Source: Isoetes taiwanensis
Taxonomy: Eukaryota; Streptophyta; Lycopodiopsida; Isoetales; Isoetaceae
Assembly (NCBI GenBank): GCA_021234155.1
Contig: JAJEKV010000022.1
Location: 6,197,753 to 6,261,752, forward strand
Length of the DNA stretch: 64,000 nt
Direction of reading: 5' to 3'
Numbering within the stretch: the stretch's first letter is position 1; the number at the start of each line of letters is the position of its first letter. Shown here piece by piece: positions 11,636-21,932 of this stretch. The notes beneath the pieces were generated by a model. It ran no database searches and was not told where the DNA came from. It saw only the letters and a program-made list of their open reading frames with translations. The position numbers were made by a program, and so were the translations under genes.

Positions 11636-14435
11636 CCCTAGAATGTGACAACCCTCCATGAACTCATGGACATGTTTGAGAACTGTACTGACTCTAATTC
11701 CATGGCATTGTTGATGAATGAGATTGCAGATTAGAAATCATTTGTGGAGGGGTTTTTGTTCGAGGGTAAGGATCAGTTGATTGGGCACACATAGCCACTA
11801 CAATTCAAGTTCTGGGTTAGAGATGGGATACCAATCACGCAATATAAATGGAGCCCATCTGACAAATTGTGGATGCATGTGCAAGGCATTGCATTATGGC
11901 AAAGGGGCCCTAAGGGTGAAGTGCTTCTCCCAATAGGTGAGCCAAAACCAATTCCCCCTTTCAAAAATGTCAAGGACTCTAGCCAACTGGTGAAGGGCAT
12001 CTGGAACTACATAATATATTGGGGGGAGGTTCGAGAGGGAAAGCACGCATCAACACTCAAGCAAAGTCACATCGAATCCCTGATCAATTATTGGAAAAAG
12101 GTTGTGGCATGTCTAGAATCTGAGCATGCATATGTGGGAAGGTTAAGAGAAGTTTTCTTGCCAAAGACTAGGTGGGAGGGTTTTTAGGGAGCAAGCACAT
12201 CAAAGAAAGCTTGTCCAAGCAATGGCTCCAAGTGATGGGTGGGAAGCAAGGCGTCCAAGCCGAAGTGGTTTGATCTTCCAGAATGGGATCCTTTTGAAGA
12301 CATCAAGGAAGGCTACTTTGTGTTAGTTAGGCTTGATGATGAGGATTGCCCAATATGGTTGGGAGTGGCACTCACTGACATTACTACCACTATGTCTGAT
12401 GGGAAAGAGATGCGTCCTGGATTCCAGGTTCAATATTGGGAGCCTGTCGGGAGGTAAAACAAAGGCAAGTTAAAGGAACAGTACACCGACTAATGGGAGA
12501 AAAAGTGGAAGACAAATCCAGCTGATCCTGTGAGAAGAGAGTTGGTGGCAAGACACATAAGATCCACAAGAGGGAAAGGGACAAAGCCATGAGCAATCTC
12601 CATGCTATAGCATTGTATGAGAGTAGATCGCATTATATGTCAACTTGTAAATATTTGAACTTTCTAACGACATTTTGCTTCAATATTTTGTAGGACTTTC
12701 ATCAACCAGCTCTTAATGTGTGATGTGAGAATCTAGTAGTGCTTCAAAGTAAAATCACATGGCATCCCACTTTAACTGCATGAGGCCCAACTGTTGAAAT
12801 GTATCCCCTTTTAATGTAATGCGACTTTTACATAGTGCATAACAAAGTGGCTGTTCGAGGTAGAAAATAGGAGGGCGAGATCCTCAAACTGCTTTCATGG
12901 AGCATTCATGGTTTAGATGAGTCTAAAATTTTAGGCAACAGAGATCTATTTCAATCTTATGACATACTACTGCTTAGTGAAACGTGGGAACATGAGTCCA
13001 ATAGACTTATAGCTATTCTAGGCTTGGCTCTACTTGATCCTGTCTGGAATATGTAGGGTACAAGTAGAAGAGGCTGGGATAGAATTGCGTGTTGCCGGGG
13101 TAAAAATTGCTACTTATGGCTTTATTTGCTATGTTTGCACTTCTAGAACTGCATTCAGCACCATGGATGGACTAAATGCGGATGATCACCTTAATAGTCT
13201 CATAGGCAATAAACAGGTAGCACTCCTTTCAGGAGAAGAAAATGCTTTATGTTTATTAGAGCAAATAGAGGACAGTGCCCCTTGGTTCTGAAATTCAGTA
13301 GATGTGATATTAAATAAGATGGAAAATCACATATGAGTCGTATGAGTCGTTTACAATAAGATGGAAAATCTACGTATGAGTCGTTTACAATCACTTTCCA
13401 GGATCTCATGCTTATACTTGTCATCCGACCAATAGTAACAGTGTTGTGGATTATTTGATAGGAGCGCTGCACAATATTGACATTATTTCAGATTTTGAAG
13501 TTTTAGAAATTATGATATAGATCACGCCTCACAGTTATGAAGCATAAGAAGCCACCAGAAATACCGCCACCCAAACTGAGAATTACTTATAAAAGAACTA
13601 CCGTTTATATCCATTTGCTTGAAGAAAAGGTATGCACTTTATGTTATCTTGGCATGCTGGAAGAAAAAAATGAGGTTTCGACCATTCTAATTATGCAATT
13701 AGCGGGCTCGGTATTTGGTTTGATTAAGAATAGAAAACATAATTGGGCAAGAAGCAAATGGTTTGATGCAGAATGTTTCGTTGCTAAAAAGAGTGGGGGA
13801 TCATGCTATGGTCAAGCAATACAGGTAGAAGACATTAGGAAATATAAAAAAAGAGTCTAGTATAAGAGACATTAGGAAAATATGATGCATGTGAAAAAAA
13901 TTGATCCCTAATGATAACTATGGGAACAATAAGTGACATCTCAAGGACTGAGCTTCTAGATTGGGTGAAAAAACTTTATAGTACTCCCCAAGTACAGAAA
14001 ATGATATTTGAAGGTGAGGCCAAAGAAGTATTTACTGTGGCAGATGTAGAATATGCTTTTAAGAGAATGAACAATAGGAAAGCTAGTGATTCTAATGGGC
14101 TCTCGGTTGAATTATTCAAGGAGGGAGGAGATAAGCTCCATTTACTGCCGACTAATTTATGCAATGAATGCCCAATAAGGGGCAATTTTCCAGGCGAATG
14201 GTGTATCATAAACGGGAAAGCAAGAACAAAGTGAGAAATTATCGGACAATCCTGTGGTAAGCATTGTTTTGGCTAAAATTTTTGCATCAATGCTGGAACA
14301 CAAAATTTCCTCTTAGACTGATGAAACATCATGGTAGAGCTATTAGGCAGGCAGGTTTCTGAAGTGGTCATTTAACATAGATTACTCCGCAACTTTACAT
14401 GTCATAAGAGAGGGGGCAAAAGTATGTTGCTTTTA

Positions 14436-15487
14436 TAGATTCTGATTGATCCGGGTAGCGCCGCATGCACATTTTTGGGCTGTTCATCTAGTTGGGAGAT
14501 CGCTATTTATTGCAGAGCTCTTCATCGGCTTCTCATTGGCACTTTTTCATCTCTCAGCAGTTTTCCTTGTTTTTATTCTACGATGTCATGCAGAGGAGGG
14601 GCTTTTTTTTGCATGGGTTGACCTTTTTTTGGCGCTTCTTATCCTATTTCTAATCTCTTCTATCTTAGTCTTTTGCTCGAATCTTGTTTAAGAAGTTCTC
14701 TAATATCAGGTTGTAGTTGTTTCATGCGAGTCCCAACACGAGAATTTGATTGACCCTCAGAAGATCGAGATTCTCAAGCAAGATAAGCACGCATTGATTG
14801 CGTGTGAGGCATGCATCACATGCATTTTTAGGTCGTTCATCCAGTTGGGAGATCGCTATTTATTGTATAGTTATTCATCATCTTCTCATAAATGCTTCCT
14901 CATCTCTCAGCAGTTTCCCTTGTTTCCCATCCTCCCTCCCTTAATTTTGTTGTTTTATATGATATTGTTTATTAAAATTGTCTTTGGCCCGCTTGACCAG
15001 CCCCTCGCTTTTCGAGGTTTTGTGGTGTGGCACGCCTGAACAACCCCTTGCTTTTGGAGGTTTTTTATTTTTTTTACTATTGTGTTTTAGTGTTGATGAT
15101 GTGTAGGTGCAGAGGTGATGCGCGACTCCGGTTCGCTGTGAAGCATGGGATTTTTTATGGGTGGGAGCATTGCGCAGCCTTGCGTTTGTCCAAGCCCCTT
15201 GTCGAGAGCTTATCGCTAGCGTTTTTCCTCGAAAACCTGAAAGGGCGAGGTTTTTTAATCCCAGCGATAAGCTCTTGACAAGCGCACTAGCCAACATCGT
15301 AGCAAACAATTTCATTTTTAAGGTCCATGTGTTATAACTAGAGATTCTCTTTGTTTTTTCATTCTTTGGGTAGCTTGCGATGTGCAACTACCCACTATAT
15401 ACCATTGTAGACAAACTGATGAGATGAATGAAAAACCTATCTATCTATGGGATGTTGCTGTTTCATGGGAGTTTCAACACGAGATTT
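14436..15487. mobile_element. Insertion nested in the LINE relic, with internal direct repeats
   Basis: It separates the LINE text VAFID from TMAFDKF. Inside, 14455-14580 and 14810-14930 are similar direct repeats that share ttgggagatcgctatttatt and catctctcagcag. Near the right end it has a (CTAT)n stretch at 15437-15447, like other retroposon tails in this window. Boundaries are approximate, and a short gatt may be the target duplication. Confidence 0.5.
15198..15282. repeat. 20-bp inverted repeat (19/20 match) with inner hairpin
   Basis: Arm 1 is cttgtcgagagcttatcgct (15198-15217). Arm 2 (15263-15282) is its reverse complement with one mismatch. Inside, cctcg and cgagg near 15227-15250 can form a second short stem. 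It lies inside the nested insertion and has no assigned function. Confidence 0.75.
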
Positions 15488-15895
15488 AACGATGGCATTT
15501 GACAAGTTCAATAGAAAAGATCTTGCTTCTAGGTTGAACGATTTAGATGTTCCAAAGGATCTGAGAAAATGTCGTGGCTTGTTTGTACAATCAAGTTTTA
15601 GTAGAACTCTCATTTCCATTTGTTGGACCAGAAAAAAATTACAAATACAATTGGTCTAAAGTAGGGTTGCCCATGTTCTTCTACCCTCTTTGGGTTATGT
15701 ATTGATGAGCTTGAGAGATGGTTAGCCCGACTTGGTGGTGTTGGAGCTATGCTATTCATTTATTATTGTTTGTAGATGACATAGTATTAATTTCCAAATC
15801 AGCCAGTGGCTTGCAACAGCATTTAAATGTTCTAAATGATTTTTGCGCTGAGAAACAAATATATATCAATGTACGTATCAAAAGTTATGTTATTT

Positions 15896-16007
15896 TTTTT
15901 TTTTGTTGAAGGACGACAGTCTATTCATCATCACATCATGAGTACATTCTACATCACTTTATTCTACATATCACATGGAAGCCAATCCACTACCTAGCCG
16001 CGATACC
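15896..16007 (-). mobile_element. 112-bp poly-A-tailed SINE-like insertion with 11-bp target duplication
   Basis: The 11-bp string ttatgttattt flanks it at 15885-15895 and 16008-16018. On the minus strand it starts aggtatcgcggctaggtagt and ends gtccttcaac followed by about 13 A. Removing it restores continuous LINE text (KVMLFGGHD). The head is weakly tRNA-like, but I do not see a clear B box, so it may be a truncated SINE. Confidence 0.75.
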
Positions 16008-16249
16008 TTATGTTATTTGGTGGGCATGACAATACAATGTTTTCTATCGAAGGAATACCCTTACAGAAAGTGAAAGATTACAAGTACCTTGGTCTTGAAA
16101 TATTACACAATTATAGGTGGAATGTGGCAGCCCAAAAAGAGGGTCTTAGGAGGTTTGCGAGCTCCATATGGTATGCTTCACCAGTGCAGGATTAATAATT
16201 TTGACTATTAGCATTTAGGGCGATTGTATTTATGGAAACCTAATTCCAA

Positions 16250-16590
16250 TGGTTGAGACATACTAATAGTGGATAAGTACTTTTTCAAAACGAAAGATAT
16301 ATACAAAGTCTAGAAAATGTGAATGTTATATACACTGATTTTTATTTACATTCTTCTCCCTTCTCACTATTGTACATGTTGTTATTGTTGCAGAATTGGA
16401 AACTTGCTTAGATGGTCCTTGTCATATTATATGTGTTCCATGTTTTTGATGGTAACTCAGGTTATCTCTGGTATCTATCATCAAACCTAAAAGTAATGCC
16501 CCATTTAAGGTTGATAATGCCTCTGGTTCCAGGTCTTAAAATACAGAATTCCACACTTCTAACCATAGTTTTCTCTGGAAAAAATGACTC
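16250..16590 (+). pseudogene. Partial SLC1 transporter copy (intron 2, exon 3, start of intron 3)
   Basis: This block closely matches 22260-22590 of the intact SLC1 gene. The match includes the end of exon 2 (cataatag-type end at ctaatagtgg), intron 2 with its ttgcag acceptor, exon 3 (16394-16532) and the first part of intron 3. Exon 3 here has a 2-nt deletion relative to the gene (ttttgatggtaactcagg against ttttggcggtgtgtctcggg), which shifts the frame. Because intron sequence is included, it arose by DNA duplication and not by retroposition. It lies 5.9 kb upstream of the parent in the same orientation. Confidence 0.88.
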
Positions 16591-16599
16591 CTTACGATT

Positions 16600-19500
16600 A
16601 TCATGTCAGTCCTTGTCAGCACTGCAGTTCAGAAGCAAGGATGCTGCATAGATGATTAAAAATGAAGGCATTTCATAAAGTTTCTTAGCTAGAACTGCCT
16701 GTATATACATCAACATCTTAAAATAACTTTTCAAATGCGAGAGAAGAGAGAGTTACATTATATCCGCTCTGCTTTGACATGCCAGGTGCAATCTTCAAGG
16801 CATTCTAAGTGAATATAACGCTCTTGCCATACACTATAATGACATTCGACAAAAATGTAAACTTTTACCATTAGCGAAAAACAAAACCTCATGTACTACA
16901 TTTCCTAGTATTATACCATCATAATATAAAAGCATGTTTACAACTACGCTTTTACCATTAGTCACTACCTATATAAAGCAGTGTATTTTGTTCTTAAAAA
17001 AATGGATGTCTAATATTTCTGGGCTGAGAGCAACCCTGGCGCTTGACACGTATATTTTTTCTCCATTTCTACAATAATTAAGATACATATAATATTTCTG
17101 TGCCAAGACATGCCAGGACACTTCCTTTCCCCTGTTTTTTGCTGCGAGCTCTGGCGATGGCCGATTGATGGCCTGGAGGTGCTCTTTGAGGGCGCTTTTC
17201 TTTCTTCTAACTCCACACATGGCATGACAGGTGGTCTAGAGTCCCTTCCGCCAGATCTGGTGGCGAAATCTGATGTTTTGATTTTAAAGAGTGCTTTTGG
17301 CCATGCTTTGGTTTCACCTCCTTAAGCTCTAGCTATGGCATCCTTTGAGATGAGCTGTGTCTTCTGCCACCGAGTTGGCTTAACTCTGCTGCACAAGCAG
17401 AAAAATGCGTATTTTGAGGGAAGAAAAATGGGTTCTGTATGATCGTTCAAGAACCGGGGCTATGAAACGGCAGAGTTTTGATGACCCAACTGAAGTTTTG
17501 TTGCCAGGCCAGAATCTGGTGGGCGGTTTATGGTTGTCTAGCAGAGGAAATTCTTCCACGCCTCACTTGCATCTTTTGAACAAAACAGGTTTGTTCTGCC
17601 CTCCCTTGGTATTTTTATGTTAGTCGTCCTTCCAAAAACAGGCTCATTCTCTGCCTTAACATTTCCAACACCTCTTCATGTATTCATCTACTTCTTCATG
17701 TGCCTCTTTAAACGCAAATTTTTACGGTGATATACCAGGGTCACACAGCCTTCAGTTATATGAGTTGCAGCCTTATGGAGATTAAAATTTTGGCAGCACT
17801 GCATATGGGTTTTGCACCGAAGAAAAAATGCCAGTTGTTTTTCAACAAAAATTTAACAGTAGAAGATGGTAGTCTAAAGGCTTCAGCAGCATGGAGGTGT
17901 AGTGCCCTTAACGTAGACCCTGCTCCATGCCACCAAAAATCTAGAACGGAATAATTACATTGTTGATGTGCAGGGCTCCACGTATTTTTCTACGGTACAT
18001 TGTTGGCATTAGGGACATATCAGAGAAGAGCTGCAGAGCCTTTTGCCTCTCAGGCTGTTCCTACAGTGCATACGTCTATGGAAACGCCCAATGTTCTTTA
18101 ATTGACCAAGTTGTTGGAAGCTTCAAATCTTCTTCAAAATGCGTAGCTATCTCAAATTCAGAAACAACAATATTATATCAGGTTCTTTGCCATTATATAC
18201 AAAGAAAATCACGGCTGTGGTTATAGGCTTGGCAGTAGTTGCTTTTTGATTTGCTTTGTGATTATTTGCTTTGGCTATGCTAGAGCTACTTAAAAGAAAA
18301 CCCATTAATTAAATCAATAAAGAAATTGATAAATCTTTAGCTTGCGTTGATGGATTGCCCCACGGTTTACATATCAGGAAATGGAGGTGGCTTTAGCAAG
18401 AAGCTTGGAAGAAGAGGATTTGGATCTATACATAACGACATCATGCACTGAGTCATGCTTTACCTGCAACCCATGGATTTGTACTCGCTGAATAGGAACA
18501 TGGCTTCCAACAGACAAACTCCATTTTCTTACGCAGTTGCATGCTTTACAGAAAGGTCTATAAATTATGTTAGACATATATTTTTGAGCTAATGTTGAGT
18601 TGGTAATGCAAGGGACTCTAAATTTCCAAGCTCAGGGACATCCCTTCCACTTGCATGGAGCTGACTTCTATATGTGGTTGGTTATGGAGCTGGGAATTAA
18701 AATTTCCTCCCTCATCCTGCCAATTTTAACCTGGTTAATCCTGCGTGAAGAAATACTGCCGTGTTGAAGAGTTCTGGAAGAAATTGCGCTGCACTGGAGA
18801 GCTGAAAATCCAAGTATGCCTCAAGGCCTCTGTTATATGATAATGGTAGGATCTGATAATATTTTTCTATTATCCAGGTGTTTGGATTTCGCATTGCCAC
18901 TTTGAAGGACATGTGACTTGGGGAATGGCCACTGTATTTATTGGTAAGAATGGAGCTAAGCCTGACCAGATCGTTCCTACACCTCCTCCAGATCTGCCCA
19001 CCTACTAAAATATCTGAAGATACTTCCAACTCTTCCTGTATCTCAGGCTGTATTTTAGTAATCGATTATTCTTTTACCCAAGCAATACTTTTGAACCCAT
19101 CAGGCTGTATTTTGCTGTATTTTACTGGTTGATTATTCTTTTGCCCAGCGATAGTTTTGACCCCAGACGATTGTTTGTCCAAATGCTTGATTCTCCCAAA
19201 AAATTGTTTGTGGCAGCTAAATATGCCATATTCCAACTAGGGAAAACCAATTTCAGGCCACCTCATCTAGCATGTTATCCTGTTTGCCATTGAATTGTTC
19301 CACAAAAATTTGCAAACTTGCACAGCTTTAAAATATACACAAGATTGATTGCACTCTTACTGCCCTTAAGCTCTTCCAAAGTAGACATAGAAAGAATCGT
19401 TTCAAATTTCTACTTCATTTTAAAGTTCATATGGTTGTGAGGTCAAATTTCTACATTTTAAAGTTCATATGGTTGTGAGGTCAATCTAAGAGTACGACAA

Positions 19501-19740
19501 ATGAAAAATGAAAAACTCTCCGCCATGATGACATATAGCAAGGCTTTTGCATTATGCAATGATTTCAAAATACAACATTTGTTAATTTTCTAAAGTTATT
19601 GTTAACAACCTAGAATTTACTCTATAAAAACATCAACTTGCGCACCATATAATTACTTTAAACTACGTGGGAGATGAGATAAAACGGTTGTATTATCTGA
19701 ATATCAAGATCCAAGTTTGTTTTTTACTTTGTTCAACTAA
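16600..19740. other. Intergenic, no supported gene
   Basis: Frames at 17110-17325, 17405-17623 and 17960-18226 have no recognisable motif. A 41-bp direct tandem repeat (x2) sits at 19403-19484. Confidence 0.5.
19403..19484. repeat. Tandem duplication, ~41 bp x2
   Basis: The units share attttaaagttcatatggtt and gtgaggtcaa in direct orientation. Confidence 0.85.
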
Positions 19741-19769
19741 GTAAAGTTTTTAGAAGTAATCAAGGCAAC

Positions 19770-19925
19770 CTATATATCATATTGGGAATTGCAAGTTCAA
19801 ATCTTGCATGTTCAAAAACCCCTTCCATATCATTCCAGACTGATACAGATTCATTGCTAAACAAGTTTGGAACTAGAGAAATGTTCGCGGCGGCCTTGGC
19901 CGCCGCGATAAGTTTCTTGTAATAA
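19770..19925 (+). mobile_element. SINE-like element with GC-rich terminal hairpin, copy 1
   Basis: A tRNA-like B box (aagttcaaatcttgc) lies at 19792-19806. The 3' end has gagaaatgttcgcggcggcc, then tt, ggccgccgcg and ataagtttcttgtaa. The GC-rich part is a near-perfect hairpin. The same 3' module, with the same flanking bases, ends the element at 40255-40447, so this is a family. The tail runs into A/T-rich repeats (aataataaaaaataaa). Confidence 0.7.
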
Positions 19926-20285
19926 TAAAAAATAAATCCTATAGAATGTGCTATATTTTCTAGTGTTATAACATCGTACCACAAAAGCATGTTAGCTTAC
20001 AACCACATTTCCTGCAATCTTCTTTACACTAGTCACATCATGCAACATTAAAGGAGGAAGCATTGGCTTATGGCTAGGAATAATTTAAGTGAACGGCTCA
20101 AGAAAATAATAAATTGCCTAACGAGTTCATCGAGCTACCTTAACTTTGATTAGAAGGGCAGGACTTCGTGTTTTTTGCAAACTATTTATTTAGAAGAATA
20201 AAAACCACAAAAAAAAATATGAAACCTGAGGTAACATGTTATCAACCACACAAGAACTGAAAGCATGAGGAAAACTGGATTGGAC

Positions 20286-20714
20286 CCTGGACTACCACAG
20301 TCATCGGATTCGTCGATCCTACGACCCAGATCGTATGTTGGGGCCTGTGAACACCTTTCGTTTAGTTTATAGTCATTTATGATTGGAGGCACCTATGATT
20401 TTGAAATATGAAATACGATTTCGCCTAAGGTATTGAGAGAATATCGAACCTCTATACGGCTTTGCCTAAGATTTTAGAATATGGAATATGGCGGCTCGAA
20501 CCTTTACCAAAATAACTCAATCCTAATAAGACTACTTTAACCAATATACTCAGTGAGCTAATGTGATTATTTTTTATCTTGAATCTATGGTTTTTTTTTT
20601 TTATAATAACCCATTCAATTGTTTTAGGGATAAATGGTCTATGGTTTCAGGAATTGTTATTTTTTACATCTATATCAAATCCTCCTGGAGCCCCCTGTTA
20701 TTTTGCTACATATT
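20286..20714 (+). repeat. Dispersed ~430-bp repeat, copy 1
   Basis: It is collinear and strongly similar to 30972-31398. Both begin cctggactaccacagtc and both end ttttgctacatatt. An internal imperfect repeat (gaaatatgaaatacga and cgaacctctatacggctttg) occurs in both. No coding capacity is visible. Confidence 0.85.
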
Positions 20715-21932
20715 GTCATTGGATGCAGATCGATGTACGTGAAAGGAAGACATACATTCCCTAACAACCCGTTTTAGCAAAAGCTTCTGCGCCAACTTCC
20801 ACTCATCCAAGAATGGAACGAGCAATACTTCAAATAAACTTCCTGTGATGTTAAAAGAAAAAAGAAAAAACTTACCACTTAGGATACATAACCCAGGGCA
20901 AAGGGCAAACTGCATGGCAAGCAACAGACCAATGTAAGGAAAGAGGGCTCCAATCATATCCTGGTGTCTAGATCCGTGTTACAAATGAGAAGAATGCTAT
21001 AAATCGAAATCATTTTACCCTCAAGACTTTCGGCCATATCTCCCAAGCACTGCAACATTGCTAGGCTGGGAGGAAGGCAAACCCTTTGTCATGTCATATC
21101 ATATCTCCATGTTTATTTTTGTTCACTATCTAATTTCCCTGATGGCCGATCTAAAAAAAAATAAAGATCTAATGGTGGCGCAAATATATGCCACCTCAGA
21201 TTTTGTTGAGGTGGAGGTGCTACGTGGATAGCCTAGAATTGCAAGAAAGGCTGTAGGCCCGGTCGGGCTGGTGTACTAAAAATCGGCCTGAACTACTGGT
21301 CTGGGCTGGTGTACTAAAAATTGGCATGAACTAGTGAAAACTAGACCAGACATCTCCCTCAGTAATCCTTTGGTAGTATTATCAATCTACAACTAGACTG
21401 ACCAAATCTACGTAGTATTATTTACCCAATACCTCTACCTTTCCAAATTATACACGAATATTTAATCTTAGAGACGTGTTCAAATATTTTAAGCATTTTG
21501 ATATAGAGAAGAAGAGATAGACCGTATTTTGCCTTCAAAACAACAGAACTTTGCCTTCGGTAAATTGATCGACAAGGAGCGAAAATCTAAAGGCCGATTT
21601 CTAGAACATATGCCACGTGGCACAACACCACCAGTTCAAACAGCAAAAGTCGGTCTATCTCTTCTTTACATAGTATATACATAAGATTCACATGAGGTTT
21701 CTATGGCTTGTGCATACACTACTACACAAATACACACACTTCTACTATACACATTGCAATCCGCACTATCAAATAAAAGCCGACCAATTATTTTGTCCTT
21801 TTCAGAGGATGTTGTGTAAAGTATTCTTTAAGGTATTATTATTGAGGCATTCAAATTCAAATTGCTGCTACAGCCGAAATGACGTCTCCGGCTCCATATA
21901 CTTAACAGATCGATTCTGAGCTTGTATGAAAC
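20715..21932. other. 5' flank of the SLC1 gene
   Basis: I found no gene here. It includes a 38-bp tandem duplication (21265-21334, sharing gggctggtgtactaaaaat). A perfect palindrome tgccacgtggca at 21610 contains a G-box core. An in-frame TGA at 21927-21929 lies just before the SLC1 start codon. Confidence 0.6.

Larger units (their letters stand above)
9100..12590 (+). pseudogene. Decayed transposon-like gene of the DUF7869 type
   Basis: Successive reading frames give the order expected for this plant and animal transposon-associated protein. At 9240-9530 there is a Cys-bearing segment (DCCNLDCIIQYSVKDLVEIR). Near 9650-9900 come NRNVACTLKTRANSVRAI and LSQPTFSRLW. At 10060-10330 a segment includes YICLIYDKMDQHNTFLP. 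At 10500-10690 is the most diagnostic block, LDNCWKENTNIWMFG followed by FMMVGHTHDDIYAFFGTFS. The C-terminal part resumes at 11640 (TTLHELMDMFENC) and runs through 12187 (ITQYKW..LWMHVQGIALW), then 12239-12590. Stops and frameshifts break it repeatedly, and a ~0.94-kb insertion splits it at about 10697-11635. The family name is from recall; the molecular role is not established. Confidence 0.65.
12845..16200 (+). mobile_element. Decayed LINE (endonuclease and reverse transcriptase), interrupted twice
   Basis: The endonuclease start reads LKLLSWSIHGLDESK and then YDILLLSETWE at about 12870-12990. The reverse-transcriptase entry region is at 13911-14234 (AFKRMNNRKASDSNGLSVELFK). It continues at 15490-15620 (TMAFDKFNRKDLASRL). 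The catalytic box FVDDIVLI is at 15770-15800. The following segment is split by a small insertion: NDFCAEKQIYINV, then MLFGGHDNTMF and DYKYLGLEIL at 16010-16110. Many stops and frameshifts show that the copy is dead. One insertion of about 1 kb (14436-15487) lies before AFDKF; the other is 112 bp long with an 11-bp duplication. Confidence 0.8.

Noticed and set aside
14941-15387. 148-codon minus-strand frame
   Set aside because: It lies within a nested insertion containing direct and inverted repeats, has no motif, and its basic composition looks like chance.
18148-18165. 18-nt exact match (ctcaaattcagaaacaac) to the start of SLC1 exon 4
   Set aside because: Flanks do not align, so I do not extend the upstream SLC1 duplicate to here. 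Kept only as something to test with an alignment.
20281-20400. tRNA gene or tRNA-like fold in the dispersed repeat
   Set aside because: No acceptor stem or A/B box pair with correct spacing could be drawn; only weak GGxTCGAAxC-like strings are present.
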